From positions 35,015 to 99,014 of the forward strand of contig JBMNVT010000008.1 of assembly GCA_050947015.1 (NCBI GenBank): 64,000 nucleotides of DNA. Direction: 5' to 3'. Shown piece by piece: positions 42,697-51,570 of the stretch. The translations under genes were made by a program, and so were the position numbers. This DNA comes from CAKXIK01 sp050947015 (GTDB lineage Bacteria; Bacillota; Clostridia; Oscillospirales; Acutalibacteraceae). The notes below the pieces were generated by a model. The model had not been told where the DNA came from. It saw nothing but the letters and a program-made list of their open reading frames with translations, and searched no databases. The number at the start of each line of letters is the position of its first letter. The stretch's first letter is position 1.

Positions 42697-43977
42697 ATGG
42701 ACAACTGTACTTTTGCAATGAATTTCCTGTATCGGCGTGAGACGGGGTCGGAACCGGAGCGTGAAAGCTTTCGGTGTTCGCTGCTGCTTCAGGGGAAGGA
42801 AACGATTTTGCTCTGTGACGCCTCCTCCTCATTTTTTGCACAATTTCAAATTGAACCTGAGTGCAGAGGAAAAAATATTTTTATGCTGCTGCAAAAGAAG
42901 CTGCGGTTTCTGACGGATCTTTTGTCGGAAGATCTGCTGCCGGAGCAGCAGCTGCGGTATTTTACAGAGCTGGGCGAGCAAAGAGGCACCTCGTTTTGGG
43001 ATTTTACATTGGAAAACACGCCGCCGTTTCTGCACCTGACGGCGCAACGGTGCAGCCCGGAGGAAATTGCCTCGCGTTACTGCGGCGAAAAATCAATCGA
43101 CCTGGCAAACTTTTATGTTCCGGGGTGCCGCTCAATGTTTGTGGCGCAGGATTCTCACGGTATATCTCATCTCGTTTCCGGCAACGACACCGCGGAGCAG
43201 TACTATCAGTTCCCCTCAAAGGTGACCGGGGAGACCTTTGGCCGGCTGTCGTTTTTGCGCTCGGCACGGCTTTTTTCCTGTGCGGTACAACGCAAAAGCC
43301 TTTACTTTTATGATATGATTCCCAATGAGGCGGGCACGGGACGCTGCTTTCTCCGAATTCTCTGCCTGCCGGTGGAACAGGAAGGCAGGCGTCTCTTTTT
43401 GCTGATGGCCGCTCCCTGCGAGTCGGCTGAATTTTTTAACCGCTGCGCGGGCGGCGGCCTGAGCAGGGATGGGTTCGACCAGTGTCCGTACGCGGTGGCA
43501 ACTTTTTCGTTTTCCGGCGGAAGTCCTGTTTTGGAAGGCTTTAACCGCAGCTGCGAAGCGCTGCTCCGGCAGGGATTTTCGGTGGCGGAGCTCCTGCAAA
43601 GCGGCGTAGTGATGAAAAGCTTTCGCAGCGGTGTGCCCTGCACGGGGCAGGCGCAGCTCAACTGCGGCGTTTACGATGTCAGCGTGCTGCCGGTGCTGCG
43701 CGAAAACGGCGGAAAGCGGATGATGGTGACGATTGTGCCCTCACAGGAAGCGGTGCAGGAAGCGCCAGCGGCTTTGAGCAGAAACCTGACGCCGCGCGAG
43801 CAGGAAACGCTTTCGCTGGCGGCGCAGGGATACCCCAACCGCTATATCGCCCACCGGATGGAGATTTCCGAGGGAACAGTGAAGAAATTGCTTTACAACG
43901 GGTATCAGAAACTTGGGATCAGCTCGCGCGTGGAGCTTTGCCGGATGCTTTTGCCGCGGAGCACAGCGATGGGATAG
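42697..43977 (+). CDS. LuxR-type transcriptional regulator with large unknown sensor region
   Basis: 426 residues. The C-terminus carries a LuxR/GerE helix-turn-helix (LTPREQETLSLAAQGYPNRY, then IAHRMEISEGTVKKLLYNGYQKLG, about 365-420). The N-terminal ~350 residues have no recognised domain; alternating strands and Phe-rich segments around 285-345 (CPYAVATFSFSGGSPVLEGF) resemble PAS folds. Start: ATG at 42697 after GGGGAGAG. The gene is convergent with the DeoR regulator of the rhamnose/BMC operon. Ligand and targets unknown. Confidence 0.8.
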   Translation: MDNCTFAMNFLYRRETGSEPERESFRCSLLLQGKETILLCDASSSFFAQFQIEPECRGKNIFMLLQKKLRFLTDLLSEDLLPEQQLRYFTELGEQRGTSFWDFTLENTPPFLHLTAQRCSPEEIASRYCGEKSIDLANFYVPGCRSMFVAQDSHGISHLVSGNDTAEQYYQFPSKVTGETFGRLSFLRSARLFSCAVQRKSLYFYDMIPNEAGTGRCFLRILCLPVEQEGRRLFLLMAAPCESAEFFNRCAGGGLSRDGFDQCPYAVATFSFSGGSPVLEGFNRSCEALLRQGFSVAELLQSGVVMKSFRSGVPCTGQAQLNCGVYDVSVLPVLRENGGKRMMVTIVPSQEAVQEAPAALSRNLTPREQETLSLAAQGYPNRYIAHRMEISEGTVKKLLYNGYQKLGISSRVELCRMLLPRSTAMG

Positions 43978-43986
43978 ACAACAGAA

Positions 43987-44023
43987 AAGGGGCGGCTGCA
44001 GATTTGGTCTGCAGCCGCCCCTT
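43987..44023. terminator. Bidirectional terminator between LuxR and DeoR genes
   Basis: A perfect 16-bp stem, AAGGGGCGGCTGCAGA (43987-44002) with TCTGCAGCCGCCCCTT (44008-44023), and a five-base loop. Confidence 0.88.
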
Positions 44024-44052
44024 CTTGCGCGAAAAACGAAACGTTCCGTCGG

Positions 44053-44790
44053 TTATCGGTATTGCTCCGGCCGGTATTCCGCCGGAAGAGGAATGTCGGA
44101 AAAAATCTTCCAGACGCTTGCAATCGGCCCAACCTTGCAGAACATCTGCCGGCCAAGTTTGCTGGAATCGCAAAGCAGAACGGAACGGCTGGCGTTTTGC
44201 AAATACGCTTTTTTTACGTCGGCCTCGTCCTCGTTGGAATCGGTGATCCCGCCCTCGGGGTGAACCCCGCGGCAGGAAAAAAACGCGAGATCCGCGTGAA
44301 AGCGCGCAATGGCCTCGGTGGTCTGGGTTCCGACGAAGGACTGTGCATTTTCACGCAGCTTTCCTCCGGTTGCGTACACCTGAATTCCCGGAATCTCTGA
44401 AAGAATCATGGCGGTTTTCAGTCCGTTTGTCACCACCCGGAGCTGCCCAAAACCGGTCAGCCGCTCGGCCAGCCGGCAGGCGGTCGTGCTCGAATCTAAA
44501 AACAGCGTCTGCCCGTCGCAGATCAGCGCGCGCGCCTTTTGAGCAATGATGGATTTCGGCCCGGGGTTTTCCGCCTCGCGGAGCATTGCCGGCGAATCCT
44601 TTGCCGCGTCCTCCACAAAAACGGCGCCGCCGTGTGTCCGGCGCAGCAATCCGCTCTGTTCCAGCATTTTCAAATCGCGGCGAATCGTTGCGCCGCTGGA
44701 ATACAGCTGGCGGCAAAGCTCTTCCACGGTAATGGCGCGGCGCTGCCTGACCAGCTCGAGAATGGTGTTTTGTCGCTCCAACGGAAGCAT
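44053..44790 (-). CDS. DeoR-family regulator, probable controller of the rhamnose/BMC operon
   Basis: 245 residues. The N-terminal winged helix-turn-helix is LERQNTILELVRQRRAITVE with SSGATIRRDLKMLEQSG and the RTHGGAV hinge. The sensor domain has LFLDSSTTACRLAERL, YATGGKLRENAQSFVG and CDSSKLGRQMFCKV. It is transcribed divergently from rhaA across a 216-base gap with inverted and direct repeats. The DeoR family usually senses sugar phosphates, so rhamnulose-1-phosphate is a plausible signal. Classical RhaR/RhaS are AraC-type, so the control differs here. Confidence 0.88.
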   Translation of the reverse strand: MLPLERQNTILELVRQRRAITVEELCRQLYSSGATIRRDLKMLEQSGLLRRTHGGAVFVEDAAKDSPAMLREAENPGPKSIIAQKARALICDGQTLFLDSSTTACRLAERLTGFGQLRVVTNGLKTAMILSEIPGIQVYATGGKLRENAQSFVGTQTTEAIARFHADLAFFSCRGVHPEGGITDSNEDEADVKKAYLQNASRSVLLCDSSKLGRQMFCKVGPIASVWKIFSDIPLPAEYRPEQYR

Positions 44791-44860
44791 GACGATCGTC
44801 CTCCTGTCTGATTAAAATATTCATTTGTGATTATATTTGATTAGTTTCAAAAAATCAAGT

Positions 44861-44880
44861 GCTCATTTATCGAAATGAGC
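44861..44880. promoter_or_regulatory. Candidate DeoR operator
   Basis: A perfect inverted repeat, GCTCATTT (44861-44868) and AAATGAGC (44873-44880), ends nine bases before the rhaA -35 box. Three TGATTA repeats lie nearby at about 44808, 44828 and 44838. Confidence 0.5.
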
Positions 44881-44888
44881 GCCAAGGG

Positions 44889-44917
44889 TGGACAAACGCG
44901 CAGATCCTGATTATAAT
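44889..44917 (+). promoter_or_regulatory. Predicted promoter of the rhamnose/BMC operon
   Basis: A -35 TGGACA (44889-44894) and a consensus -10 TATAAT (44912-44917) with 17-base spacing. No other clear promoter was seen before 63652, so most of the 18.6-kb gene run may start here. Confidence 0.7.
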
Positions 44918-45006
44918 GAAAACGTATAAAAGGCGAAATTGCGCCTTTTTCAGCAGAAAATTAACAAACGGGGTTTCAGCAATTGTTCAGAAAGGAGCAT
45001 TTCCGC

Positions 45007-46254
45007 ATGTATGATGTTCAAAAGGGTTATGAACTGGCACGCGAACTATATGGTTCCTATGGGGTGGATGTTGACCGGGCGATCGCCGAATGTGACGCCG
45101 TGCCGATTTCCGTGCATTGCTGGCAGGGGGATGACGTTGCCGGATTTGAAAAAAAGGGCGGCGCACTGACCGGGGGAATTCAGACCACGGGAAATTACCC
45201 GGGCAAGGCGCAGACGCCCGAGCAGCTCCGCGCCGACATGGAGCTTGCCTTCCGGTTTATTCCGGGCGCAAAAAAGGTAAACATCCATGCAAACTATCTG
45301 GAGAGCGATTCCTTTGTGGATCGAAACGAAATTGAGCCGGAGCATTTTGCGAAGTGGGCGGACTGGGCCGTTGAGCACGGATGGGGACTTGATTTTAACC
45401 CGACGTTCTTTTCGCACCCGAAAAGCGAGGTCGCCACGCTTTCCAGCGCGGACGACGAAATCCGCGATTTCTGGATCGAACACGACAAGCGCTGCCGAAA
45501 AATTGGTTCTTACTTTGCGCAGCGTACCGGCGGTGAATGCGTGATTAATCACTGGATCCCCGACGGCTGCAAGGAGGTTCCGGTCGATACCCTTTCGCCG
45601 CGCCTGCGCCTGAAAGACAGCTACGACCGCATCTTTGCCGAACCGGCGCCCGGCGTTGTGGACGCGGTGGAAAGCAAGGTGTTCGGCATCGGTGCTGAAA
45701 GCTATACCGTCGGCTCCCACGAATTTTACCTTTGCTATTCCATGGGCCGCAGCGATGTGATTCCGACGCTTGACACCGGCCATTTTCATCCGACGGAAAT
45801 GGTTTCGGCGAAAATGTCCGCACTGCTTGCGTTCAAGCCCAAGCTGCTGCTGCATGTGTCCCGCCCTGTCCGCTGGGACAGCGACCATGTTGTTGCGTAC
45901 GACGACGAGACCCGCGCCATCATGAACGAGCTGGTGCGGCTGAACGCGCTGAACCGCGTTTATCTCGCGACCGATTATTTTGATGCCTCGATCAACCGCA
46001 TTGCCGCATGGGTGATTGGTGTGCGCAACACCCGCAAGGCGTTGCTGGAAGCGCTGCTGGAGCCGGTGGAAACCATTCAGGCCATGGAGCGCGCCGGGGA
46101 CGGAACCTCCCGCTTGGCGTGGACGCAGGAGTTCAAAGCGAAGCCGTTCGGGCTGGTCTGGGATTATTACTGTGCAAAGAACAACTGCGGCGTCGGGCTG
46201 GAATGGCTCGACGAGGTGAAAAAATACGAATCCGACGTCGCGCTCAAGCGTTGA
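45007..46254 (+). CDS. rhaA: L-rhamnose isomerase
   Basis: 415 residues, the family length. Converts L-rhamnose to L-rhamnulose using Mn/Zn. Visible: ECDAVPISVHCWQGDDV, KVNIHANYLESDSFVDR, GLDFNPTFFSHPKS, the metal-site LDTGHFHPTEMVSAKMSAL, and HVSRPVRWDSDHVVAYDDET. ATG at 45007 after GAAAGGAG (the in-frame codon at 44983 overlaps the leader). First gene of the catabolic operon. Confidence 0.96.
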   Translation: MYDVQKGYELARELYGSYGVDVDRAIAECDAVPISVHCWQGDDVAGFEKKGGALTGGIQTTGNYPGKAQTPEQLRADMELAFRFIPGAKKVNIHANYLESDSFVDRNEIEPEHFAKWADWAVEHGWGLDFNPTFFSHPKSEVATLSSADDEIRDFWIEHDKRCRKIGSYFAQRTGGECVINHWIPDGCKEVPVDTLSPRLRLKDSYDRIFAEPAPGVVDAVESKVFGIGAESYTVGSHEFYLCYSMGRSDVIPTLDTGHFHPTEMVSAKMSALLAFKPKLLLHVSRPVRWDSDHVVAYDDETRAIMNELVRLNALNRVYLATDYFDASINRIAAWVIGVRNTRKALLEALLEPVETIQAMERAGDGTSRLAWTQEFKAKPFGLVWDYYCAKNNCGVGLEWLDEVKKYESDVALKR

Positions 46255-46276
46255 AGTAACACAGGAGATGATTTCA

Positions 46277-47746
46277 TTGAGCGGAAAAAGACTACTGGCG
46301 TTCGATTTCGGCGCCTCGAGCGGACGCGCTATTCTGGGAACCTATTCCGACGGCAAACTGCAGCTTGAAGAAATCCATCGCTTTTCCAACGATCCGGTAA
46401 GTGTTCGGGGGACGTTGTACTGGGATGTGCTGCGGCTTTTCTTTGAGATTAAGCAGGGCATCACCAAAGCGTTGCACGCAGGAGGATTCGATGCGATCGG
46501 CATTGATACATGGGGCGTTGATTTCGGCCTGCTGGACGGCGAAGGCCGTCTGCTGAAAAACCCGGTACATTATCGCGACAGCCGCACCGACGGCATGATG
46601 GACGAAGTGTTCAAAACCATTCCGCGCGGGGAGCTTTACGACCGCACCGGCATCCAGCTGATGAATCTGAACACGCTGTTTCAGCTGGAGGCCATGGTCA
46701 AAAACGACGCCGAAACGCTGGCAAGAGCAAAAACGCTGCTGTTCATGCCGGATCTTTTCGCTTATTTTCTGACCGGCGCAAAACGCGCCGAATATACCAT
46801 CGCCTCCACCTCGCAGCTGCTTGACCCGAAAGCGGGCGGCTGGGCAAGGGATTTGCTGCGGCAGCTGAATATTCCCGACAGGCTGCTGCCGGAGCTGATC
46901 GAGACGGGAGAGACCTACGGAACGCTTTCCCCGGAGATCTGTGAGGAGCTGGGATGCCCGGCGGTTCCTGTCATTGCGGTCGCAACGCACGACACCGGCT
47001 CCGCGGTCGTTGCCGTTCCGACGCAGGAGGACGACTTTATCTACATCAGCTGCGGAACGTGGTCGCTGTTCGGCACCGAGCTGAAAAAGCCGGTCATCAA
47101 CGAAACGAGCCGCCGCTTCAACCTGACCAACGAGGGCGGTTACGGCCGCACGGTGCGCTTTCTGAAGAACATCATGGGGCTGTGGCTGATCCAGGAATCT
47201 CGCCGCCAGTGGATCCGCGAGGGAGCCGACGTCAGCTATGCCGATCTGGAACGGGAGGCCGTTGCGGTCAGGCCGTTTGCCTGCTTTATCGATCCGGACG
47301 ACGCCCGCTTTGCGCCGCCGGGCAACCTGCCCCGCCGTGTGCAGGAGTTCTGCCGTGAAACGGGGCAGGCGGTTCCGCAGACCCGCGGCGAGATCATGCG
47401 CTGTATTTACGAAAGCCTTGCAATGAAATACCGCTACGCCCGCCGTTCCATTGAAGAAGTGACCGGCCGCAGCTACGGTGTGATCCATATGATCGGCGGC
47501 GGAACAAAGGATCGTCTGCTTTGCCAGATGGCGGCCGACGCCTGCGGCTGCCCGGTGATTGCGGGGCCGATTGAAGCCACCGCGACCGGCAACCTTGCCG
47601 TTCAGCTGATCGCGCTGGGTGAGCTGAGCGGGATCAAACAGGCGCGCAGCGTGATCGCCGCCAGCGAACAGCCGAAGCATTATGAGCCGCAGAACCCCGG
47701 GGCTTATGACGAGGCATATGAACGCTTTTTAAAGATCATGGTATAA
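46277..47746 (+). CDS. rhaB: L-rhamnulokinase
   Basis: A 489-residue FGGY kinase that phosphorylates L-rhamnulose at O-1. Seen: RLLAFDFGASSGRAILGTY (phosphate loop 1), GIDTWGVDFGLLDGEGRLL, the substrate-region YRDSRTDGMMDEVF, ATHDTGSAVVAVP and IHMIGGGTKDRLLCQMAADA. The TTG at 46277 is well spaced from the AGGAG site, while the ATG at 46268 abuts it. It continues the pathway from rhaA. Confidence 0.95.
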   Translation: MSGKRLLAFDFGASSGRAILGTYSDGKLQLEEIHRFSNDPVSVRGTLYWDVLRLFFEIKQGITKALHAGGFDAIGIDTWGVDFGLLDGEGRLLKNPVHYRDSRTDGMMDEVFKTIPRGELYDRTGIQLMNLNTLFQLEAMVKNDAETLARAKTLLFMPDLFAYFLTGAKRAEYTIASTSQLLDPKAGGWARDLLRQLNIPDRLLPELIETGETYGTLSPEICEELGCPAVPVIAVATHDTGSAVVAVPTQEDDFIYISCGTWSLFGTELKKPVINETSRRFNLTNEGGYGRTVRFLKNIMGLWLIQESRRQWIREGADVSYADLEREAVAVRPFACFIDPDDARFAPPGNLPRRVQEFCRETGQAVPQTRGEIMRCIYESLAMKYRYARRSIEEVTGRSYGVIHMIGGGTKDRLLCQMAADACGCPVIAGPIEATATGNLAVQLIALGELSGIKQARSVIAASEQPKHYEPQNPGAYDEAYERFLKIMV

Positions 47747-47819
47747 GATCTTGCAAAGATAAACGGAGGGGTTCTGCTCCTCACCATTTTCCAGACCTCT
47801 TGAAAGGATGATTTTACCC

Positions 47820-49010
47820 GTGAAAATTCTGGTTATCAATGCCGGCAGCTCCTCGCTGAAGTATCAGCTCTTCAACATGGAAACCGGCGAGGTGCTTGCA
47901 AAGGGTCTTTGCGAGCGCATCGGCGCCGAGGGCAACATTACCCACAAACGGCCCGGCTGCGAGCCGTACAAGGCGAACGTTCCGTTCCCGACGCACGACG
48001 AGGCGCTGGCCGAAGTCATCCGCCTGCTGACGGATCCGGAGCTTGGCGTGATTGCAAGTGTTGACGAGATCGACGCGGTTGGTCACCGCATTGCCCATGG
48101 CGGCAAGTATCAGCAGTCGGTCGTCATTGATGACGAGGTCATTAAATATCTGGAATCCATCGTTCCGATCAATCCGCTGCACGGCCCGCCCGCGATCAAG
48201 GGCATGAACGGCTGCCGCCATTTGATGCCGGGCAAGCTGCAGGTCGGCGTGTTCGACACGGCGTTTTACGCACATATGGAACCGAAGGCTTACATTTACG
48301 CGCTGCCGTATGAGCTTTACACCGAAAAGGGCATCCGCCGCTACGGCTTCCACGGCACCTCCCACCGCTATGTTTCCGCCCGGGCGGCAAAGCTGCTTGG
48401 CAGACCGCTTGAGGAGCTGAAGATCATCACCTGCCACCTGGGCAACGGCTCTTCGATCACGGCGGTGAAAAACGGCGTCGCCATCGATACTTCCATGGGT
48501 TTCACCCCGCAGGAGGGCATCCCGATGGGAACGCGCTCCGGCAGCATCGACCCCACCGTGCTCACTTATCTGGTCAATTCCTGCGGCATGAGCGGGCAGG
48601 AGGTGGAGGATTTGATCAACCGCAAGAGCGGCCTGCTCGGGATCTCCGGCCTTTCCAACGACTGCCGCACCATCACCGAGGCCGCCGCGAACGGCAATGA
48701 ACGCGCGCAGCTTGCGCTCGATATTCTCGCCAATTCCATTAAAAAGACTATCGGCGGCTATATTGCGGAAATGAACGGCATCGACGCGCTTGTCTTTACC
48801 GCCGGCATCGGCGAAAATCAGTCGAACGTCCGCCGTCTTGTCTGTGAGGATATGGATTATTACGGAATCGCGATCGACGCCGAGAAGAACAAAATCCGCG
48901 GGGAAGAGATTAACCTTTCCGCACCGGGCGCCCGCGTGCAGACGTGGGTGGTTCCGACCGACGAGGAATACATGATTGCTCTTGATACGCAGTCTTTTGC
49001 CAGAAAATAA
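47820..49010 (+). CDS. ackA: Acetate/propionate kinase
   Basis: 396 residues. Acetokinase signatures: VINAGSSSLKYQLFNMETG, FDTAFYAHMEPKAYIYALP, YGFHGTSHRYVSARAAKL, HLGNGSSITAVKNGVAIDTS and FTAGIGENQSNVR. In this operon it probably acts as a propionate kinase (PduW role), turning propionyl-phosphate from PduL into propionate and ATP in the cytosol. GTG at 47820 is preferred over ATG 47808, which overlaps the ribosome site. No targeting helix is seen, so it should be outside the shell. Confidence 0.95.
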   Translation: MKILVINAGSSSLKYQLFNMETGEVLAKGLCERIGAEGNITHKRPGCEPYKANVPFPTHDEALAEVIRLLTDPELGVIASVDEIDAVGHRIAHGGKYQQSVVIDDEVIKYLESIVPINPLHGPPAIKGMNGCRHLMPGKLQVGVFDTAFYAHMEPKAYIYALPYELYTEKGIRRYGFHGTSHRYVSARAAKLLGRPLEELKIITCHLGNGSSITAVKNGVAIDTSMGFTPQEGIPMGTRSGSIDPTVLTYLVNSCGMSGQEVEDLINRKSGLLGISGLSNDCRTITEAAANGNERAQLALDILANSIKKTIGGYIAEMNGIDALVFTAGIGENQSNVRRLVCEDMDYYGIAIDAEKNKIRGEEINLSAPGARVQTWVVPTDEEYMIALDTQSFARK

Positions 49011-49036
49011 AAATGAATCCTTAAAGGAGAAGATGT

Positions 49037-49855
49037 ATGATGCAGTCCCCCTATGAAATTAAAAAGGAAATTTGTGAAATCGGCAGACGGATCTATACCA
49101 AAGGCTTTGTCGCGGCAAACGACGGCAACATTTCCGTCAAGGTGAACGACAACGAGTTTTACTGCACCCCGACCGGCGTTTCCAAAGGGTACATGACGCC
49201 GGACATGATTATTAAAATTGACGGCAACGGCAACAAAATCGAGGGCCGCCTGAACCCGTCGTCCGAAATCAAAATGCATTTGCGCGTTTACAAAGAGCGC
49301 CCGGATGTCAACGCCGTTGTTCATGCGCATCCGCCGACAGCAACCGCGTTCGCCGTCTGCAACCGTCCGCTTGACAAATTCATCCTGCCGGAAGCGATCC
49401 TGACCATCGGCACCGTTCCGGTCTGCGATTACGGCACGCCCTCCACCAAAGAGATCCCGGATTCTCTTGCTCCGTTCATCCAGAATCACGACGCGTTCCT
49501 GCTGCAGAACCACGGCGCGCTCGCCGTCGGCAACACGCTGACCAAAGCGTTCTTCGTCATGGATGAGGTGGAATATTACGCAAAGATCTGCCTGACCGCC
49601 AGCCAGATCGGCGATATTCAGGAGCTGGACTGCGAAGACCTTGAAAAGCTGATGGAGCTGCGCAAAAAGATGCAGATTCCGGGCCGCCATCCGGGCTGCA
49701 AAAAATGCCCGAACCTCGGCACCGAAAACTGCAGATGCAAGCAGAATTCCCTTTGCGCCGACGGCTGCCAGATCCCGGCGGAGCCTTCTCCGGCGGGCGG
49801 CGACCTTGTCAGCCAGATCACCAAGCTGGTGCTTGCCGAGCTTGAAAAAAAATAA
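49037..49855 (+). CDS. Class II aldolase (rhamnulose/fuculose-1-phosphate) with C-terminal encapsulation helix
   Basis: 272 residues. The zinc aldolase/adducin domain (about 1-205) has GFVAANDGNISVKVND, NAVVHAHPPTATAFAV (His ligands) and QNHGALAVGNTLTKAFF. It would cleave rhamnulose-1-phosphate to DHAP and L-lactaldehyde. A 27-residue linker with six cysteines (221, 224, 232, 234, 240, 244) follows, then a Pro-rich hinge and an amphipathic helix (GDLVSQITKLVLAELEKK, 255-272) of encapsulation-peptide type. This places lactaldehyde production inside the microcompartment. The Cys cluster has no assigned role. Confidence 0.9.
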   Translation: MMQSPYEIKKEICEIGRRIYTKGFVAANDGNISVKVNDNEFYCTPTGVSKGYMTPDMIIKIDGNGNKIEGRLNPSSEIKMHLRVYKERPDVNAVVHAHPPTATAFAVCNRPLDKFILPEAILTIGTVPVCDYGTPSTKEIPDSLAPFIQNHDAFLLQNHGALAVGNTLTKAFFVMDEVEYYAKICLTASQIGDIQELDCEDLEKLMELRKKMQIPGRHPGCKKCPNLGTENCRCKQNSLCADGCQIPAEPSPAGGDLVSQITKLVLAELEKK

Positions 49856-49884
49856 TTTGACCACGTCAGAAAGGGGAACCGTCA

Positions 49885-51555
49885 ATGCCCAAAAGCAAAC
49901 GATTTGAAGCGCTTTCAAAGCGCGCGGTGAACCTTGACGGATTCATCACCGAATGGCCGGAGGCCGGCTTTGTGGCGATGAAGTCGCCTTACGACCCCGC
50001 CCCGTCGCTCAAAATGGAAAACGGCGTCATCACCGAGATGGACGGCAAAAAGCGCGCCGATTTCGATTTTATCGACGAATTCATTGCCGACCATGCGATC
50101 GACCTCAGCAGCGCCGAGGAAGCCATGGCGATCTGCCCGGTGGAAATGGCGCGCAAGCTGGTCGATATCCATGTGGAGAAAAAGGAGATCACCCGGCTGA
50201 TGGGCGGCATGACGCCCGCAAAGCTGAGCCAGGTCGTGCGCCAGATGAACGTCGTCGAAATGATGATGGCGATGCAGAAGGTGCGCGAGCGCAGCTACCC
50301 GGCAAACCAGTGCCATGTGACGAATCTGCGCGATAATCCGGTGCAGATTGCCTGCGACGCGGCCGAAGCGGCACTGCGCGGCTTTGCCGAACAGGAGACC
50401 ACCGTCGGCATCGCGCGTTACGCGCCGCTGTGCGCCGTCGGCATTCTGGTGGGCGGTCAGTGCGGCCGGCCCGGCGTGCTGGCGCAGTGCGCCGTGGAGG
50501 AAGCCACCGAGCTGAAGCTCGGCATGCAGGGTCTGACGACCTACGCCGAGACCATTTCCGTCTACGGCACCGAAAAGGTGTTTATCGATGGGGACGACAC
50601 CCCCTACAGCAAGGCGTTCCTTGCTTCGGCTTACGCTTCCCGCGGCATGAAGATGCGCTGCACCTCCGGCTCGGGCAGCGAGGCGCTGATGGGCAACGCC
50701 GAGCAGAAATCCATGCTTTACCTGGAGGCCCGCTGCCTGCTCGTCATCAAGGGCGCCGGCGTTCAGGGAACGCAGAACGGCTCCATCAGCTGCATCGGGC
50801 TGGTCGGTTCCGTGCCTTCCGGCATCCGGGAGGTGCTGGCCGAAAACCTGCTGGCCGCGTCGCTCGGGCTGGAATGTGCGTCCGGCAACGACCAGACGTT
50901 TTCCCATTCCGATATCCGCCGCACCGCGCGGATGCTGATGCAGATGCTGCCGGGCACCGATTTCATCTTCTCGGGCTACAGCTCCACCCCGAACTACGAT
51001 AACATGTTCGCCGGCTCGAACTTTGACGCCGAGGATTTTGACGATTACAATATTCTGCAGCGCGACCTGAAGGTGGACGGCGGCCTGCGCCCCGTGACCG
51101 AAGAACAGGTGCTCGCCGTCCGCCGCAAGGCGGCAAAGGCGATGCAGGCTGTTTTTGCCGCGCTGAATTTCCCGCCCGTTACCGACGAAGAGGTGGAACA
51201 GAACGTGCTTGCCAACGGCAGCAAGGATGTTTCCGTCCAGCGCGACGTCAACGAAGACCTGAAGGCCGCCAAACGGATCCTGGAAGGCGAGGTCTCCGGT
51301 GTGGACATTGTCCGCGCATTGGCCGACGCCGGCTTTACCGATGTTGCCGAGGCGGTGCTGAATATGCTCAAGCAGCGCGTTTCGGGCGATTACCTGCACA
51401 CGGCCGCCGTTCTGGACAAGGATTTTCAGGTGTTCTCCAGCGTCAACAGCCCGAACACCTATCAGGGCCCCGGCACCGGCTACCGGCTGCACGGCGAGGA
51501 ATGGGAAAAGGTCAAGCATATTCCGCAGGCATTTGACTGCGACAGCATTAAATAA
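49885..51555 (+). CDS. pduC: B12-dependent propanediol dehydratase, large subunit
   Basis: 556 residues, the family length. Strong matches across the barrel: EATELKLGMQGLTTYAE, SVYGTEKVFIDGDDTPYSKA, KMRCTSGSGSEALMG, NDQTFSHSDIRRTARMLMQ, YDNMFAGSNFDAEDFDDYN and QRDLKVDGGLRPVTEEQ. Dehydrates 1,2-propanediol to propionaldehyde using adenosylcobalamin; glycerol may also be accepted. It forms a complex with PduD and PduE. It lies 29 bases after the aldolase gene. Confidence 0.97.
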   Translation: MPKSKRFEALSKRAVNLDGFITEWPEAGFVAMKSPYDPAPSLKMENGVITEMDGKKRADFDFIDEFIADHAIDLSSAEEAMAICPVEMARKLVDIHVEKKEITRLMGGMTPAKLSQVVRQMNVVEMMMAMQKVRERSYPANQCHVTNLRDNPVQIACDAAEAALRGFAEQETTVGIARYAPLCAVGILVGGQCGRPGVLAQCAVEEATELKLGMQGLTTYAETISVYGTEKVFIDGDDTPYSKAFLASAYASRGMKMRCTSGSGSEALMGNAEQKSMLYLEARCLLVIKGAGVQGTQNGSISCIGLVGSVPSGIREVLAENLLAASLGLECASGNDQTFSHSDIRRTARMLMQMLPGTDFIFSGYSSTPNYDNMFAGSNFDAEDFDDYNILQRDLKVDGGLRPVTEEQVLAVRRKAAKAMQAVFAALNFPPVTDEEVEQNVLANGSKDVSVQRDVNEDLKAAKRILEGEVSGVDIVRALADAGFTDVAEAVLNMLKQRVSGDYLHTAAVLDKDFQVFSSVNSPNTYQGPGTGYRLHGEEWEKVKHIPQAFDCDSIK

Positions 51556-51570
51556 GGAGGTGACTTCCCG

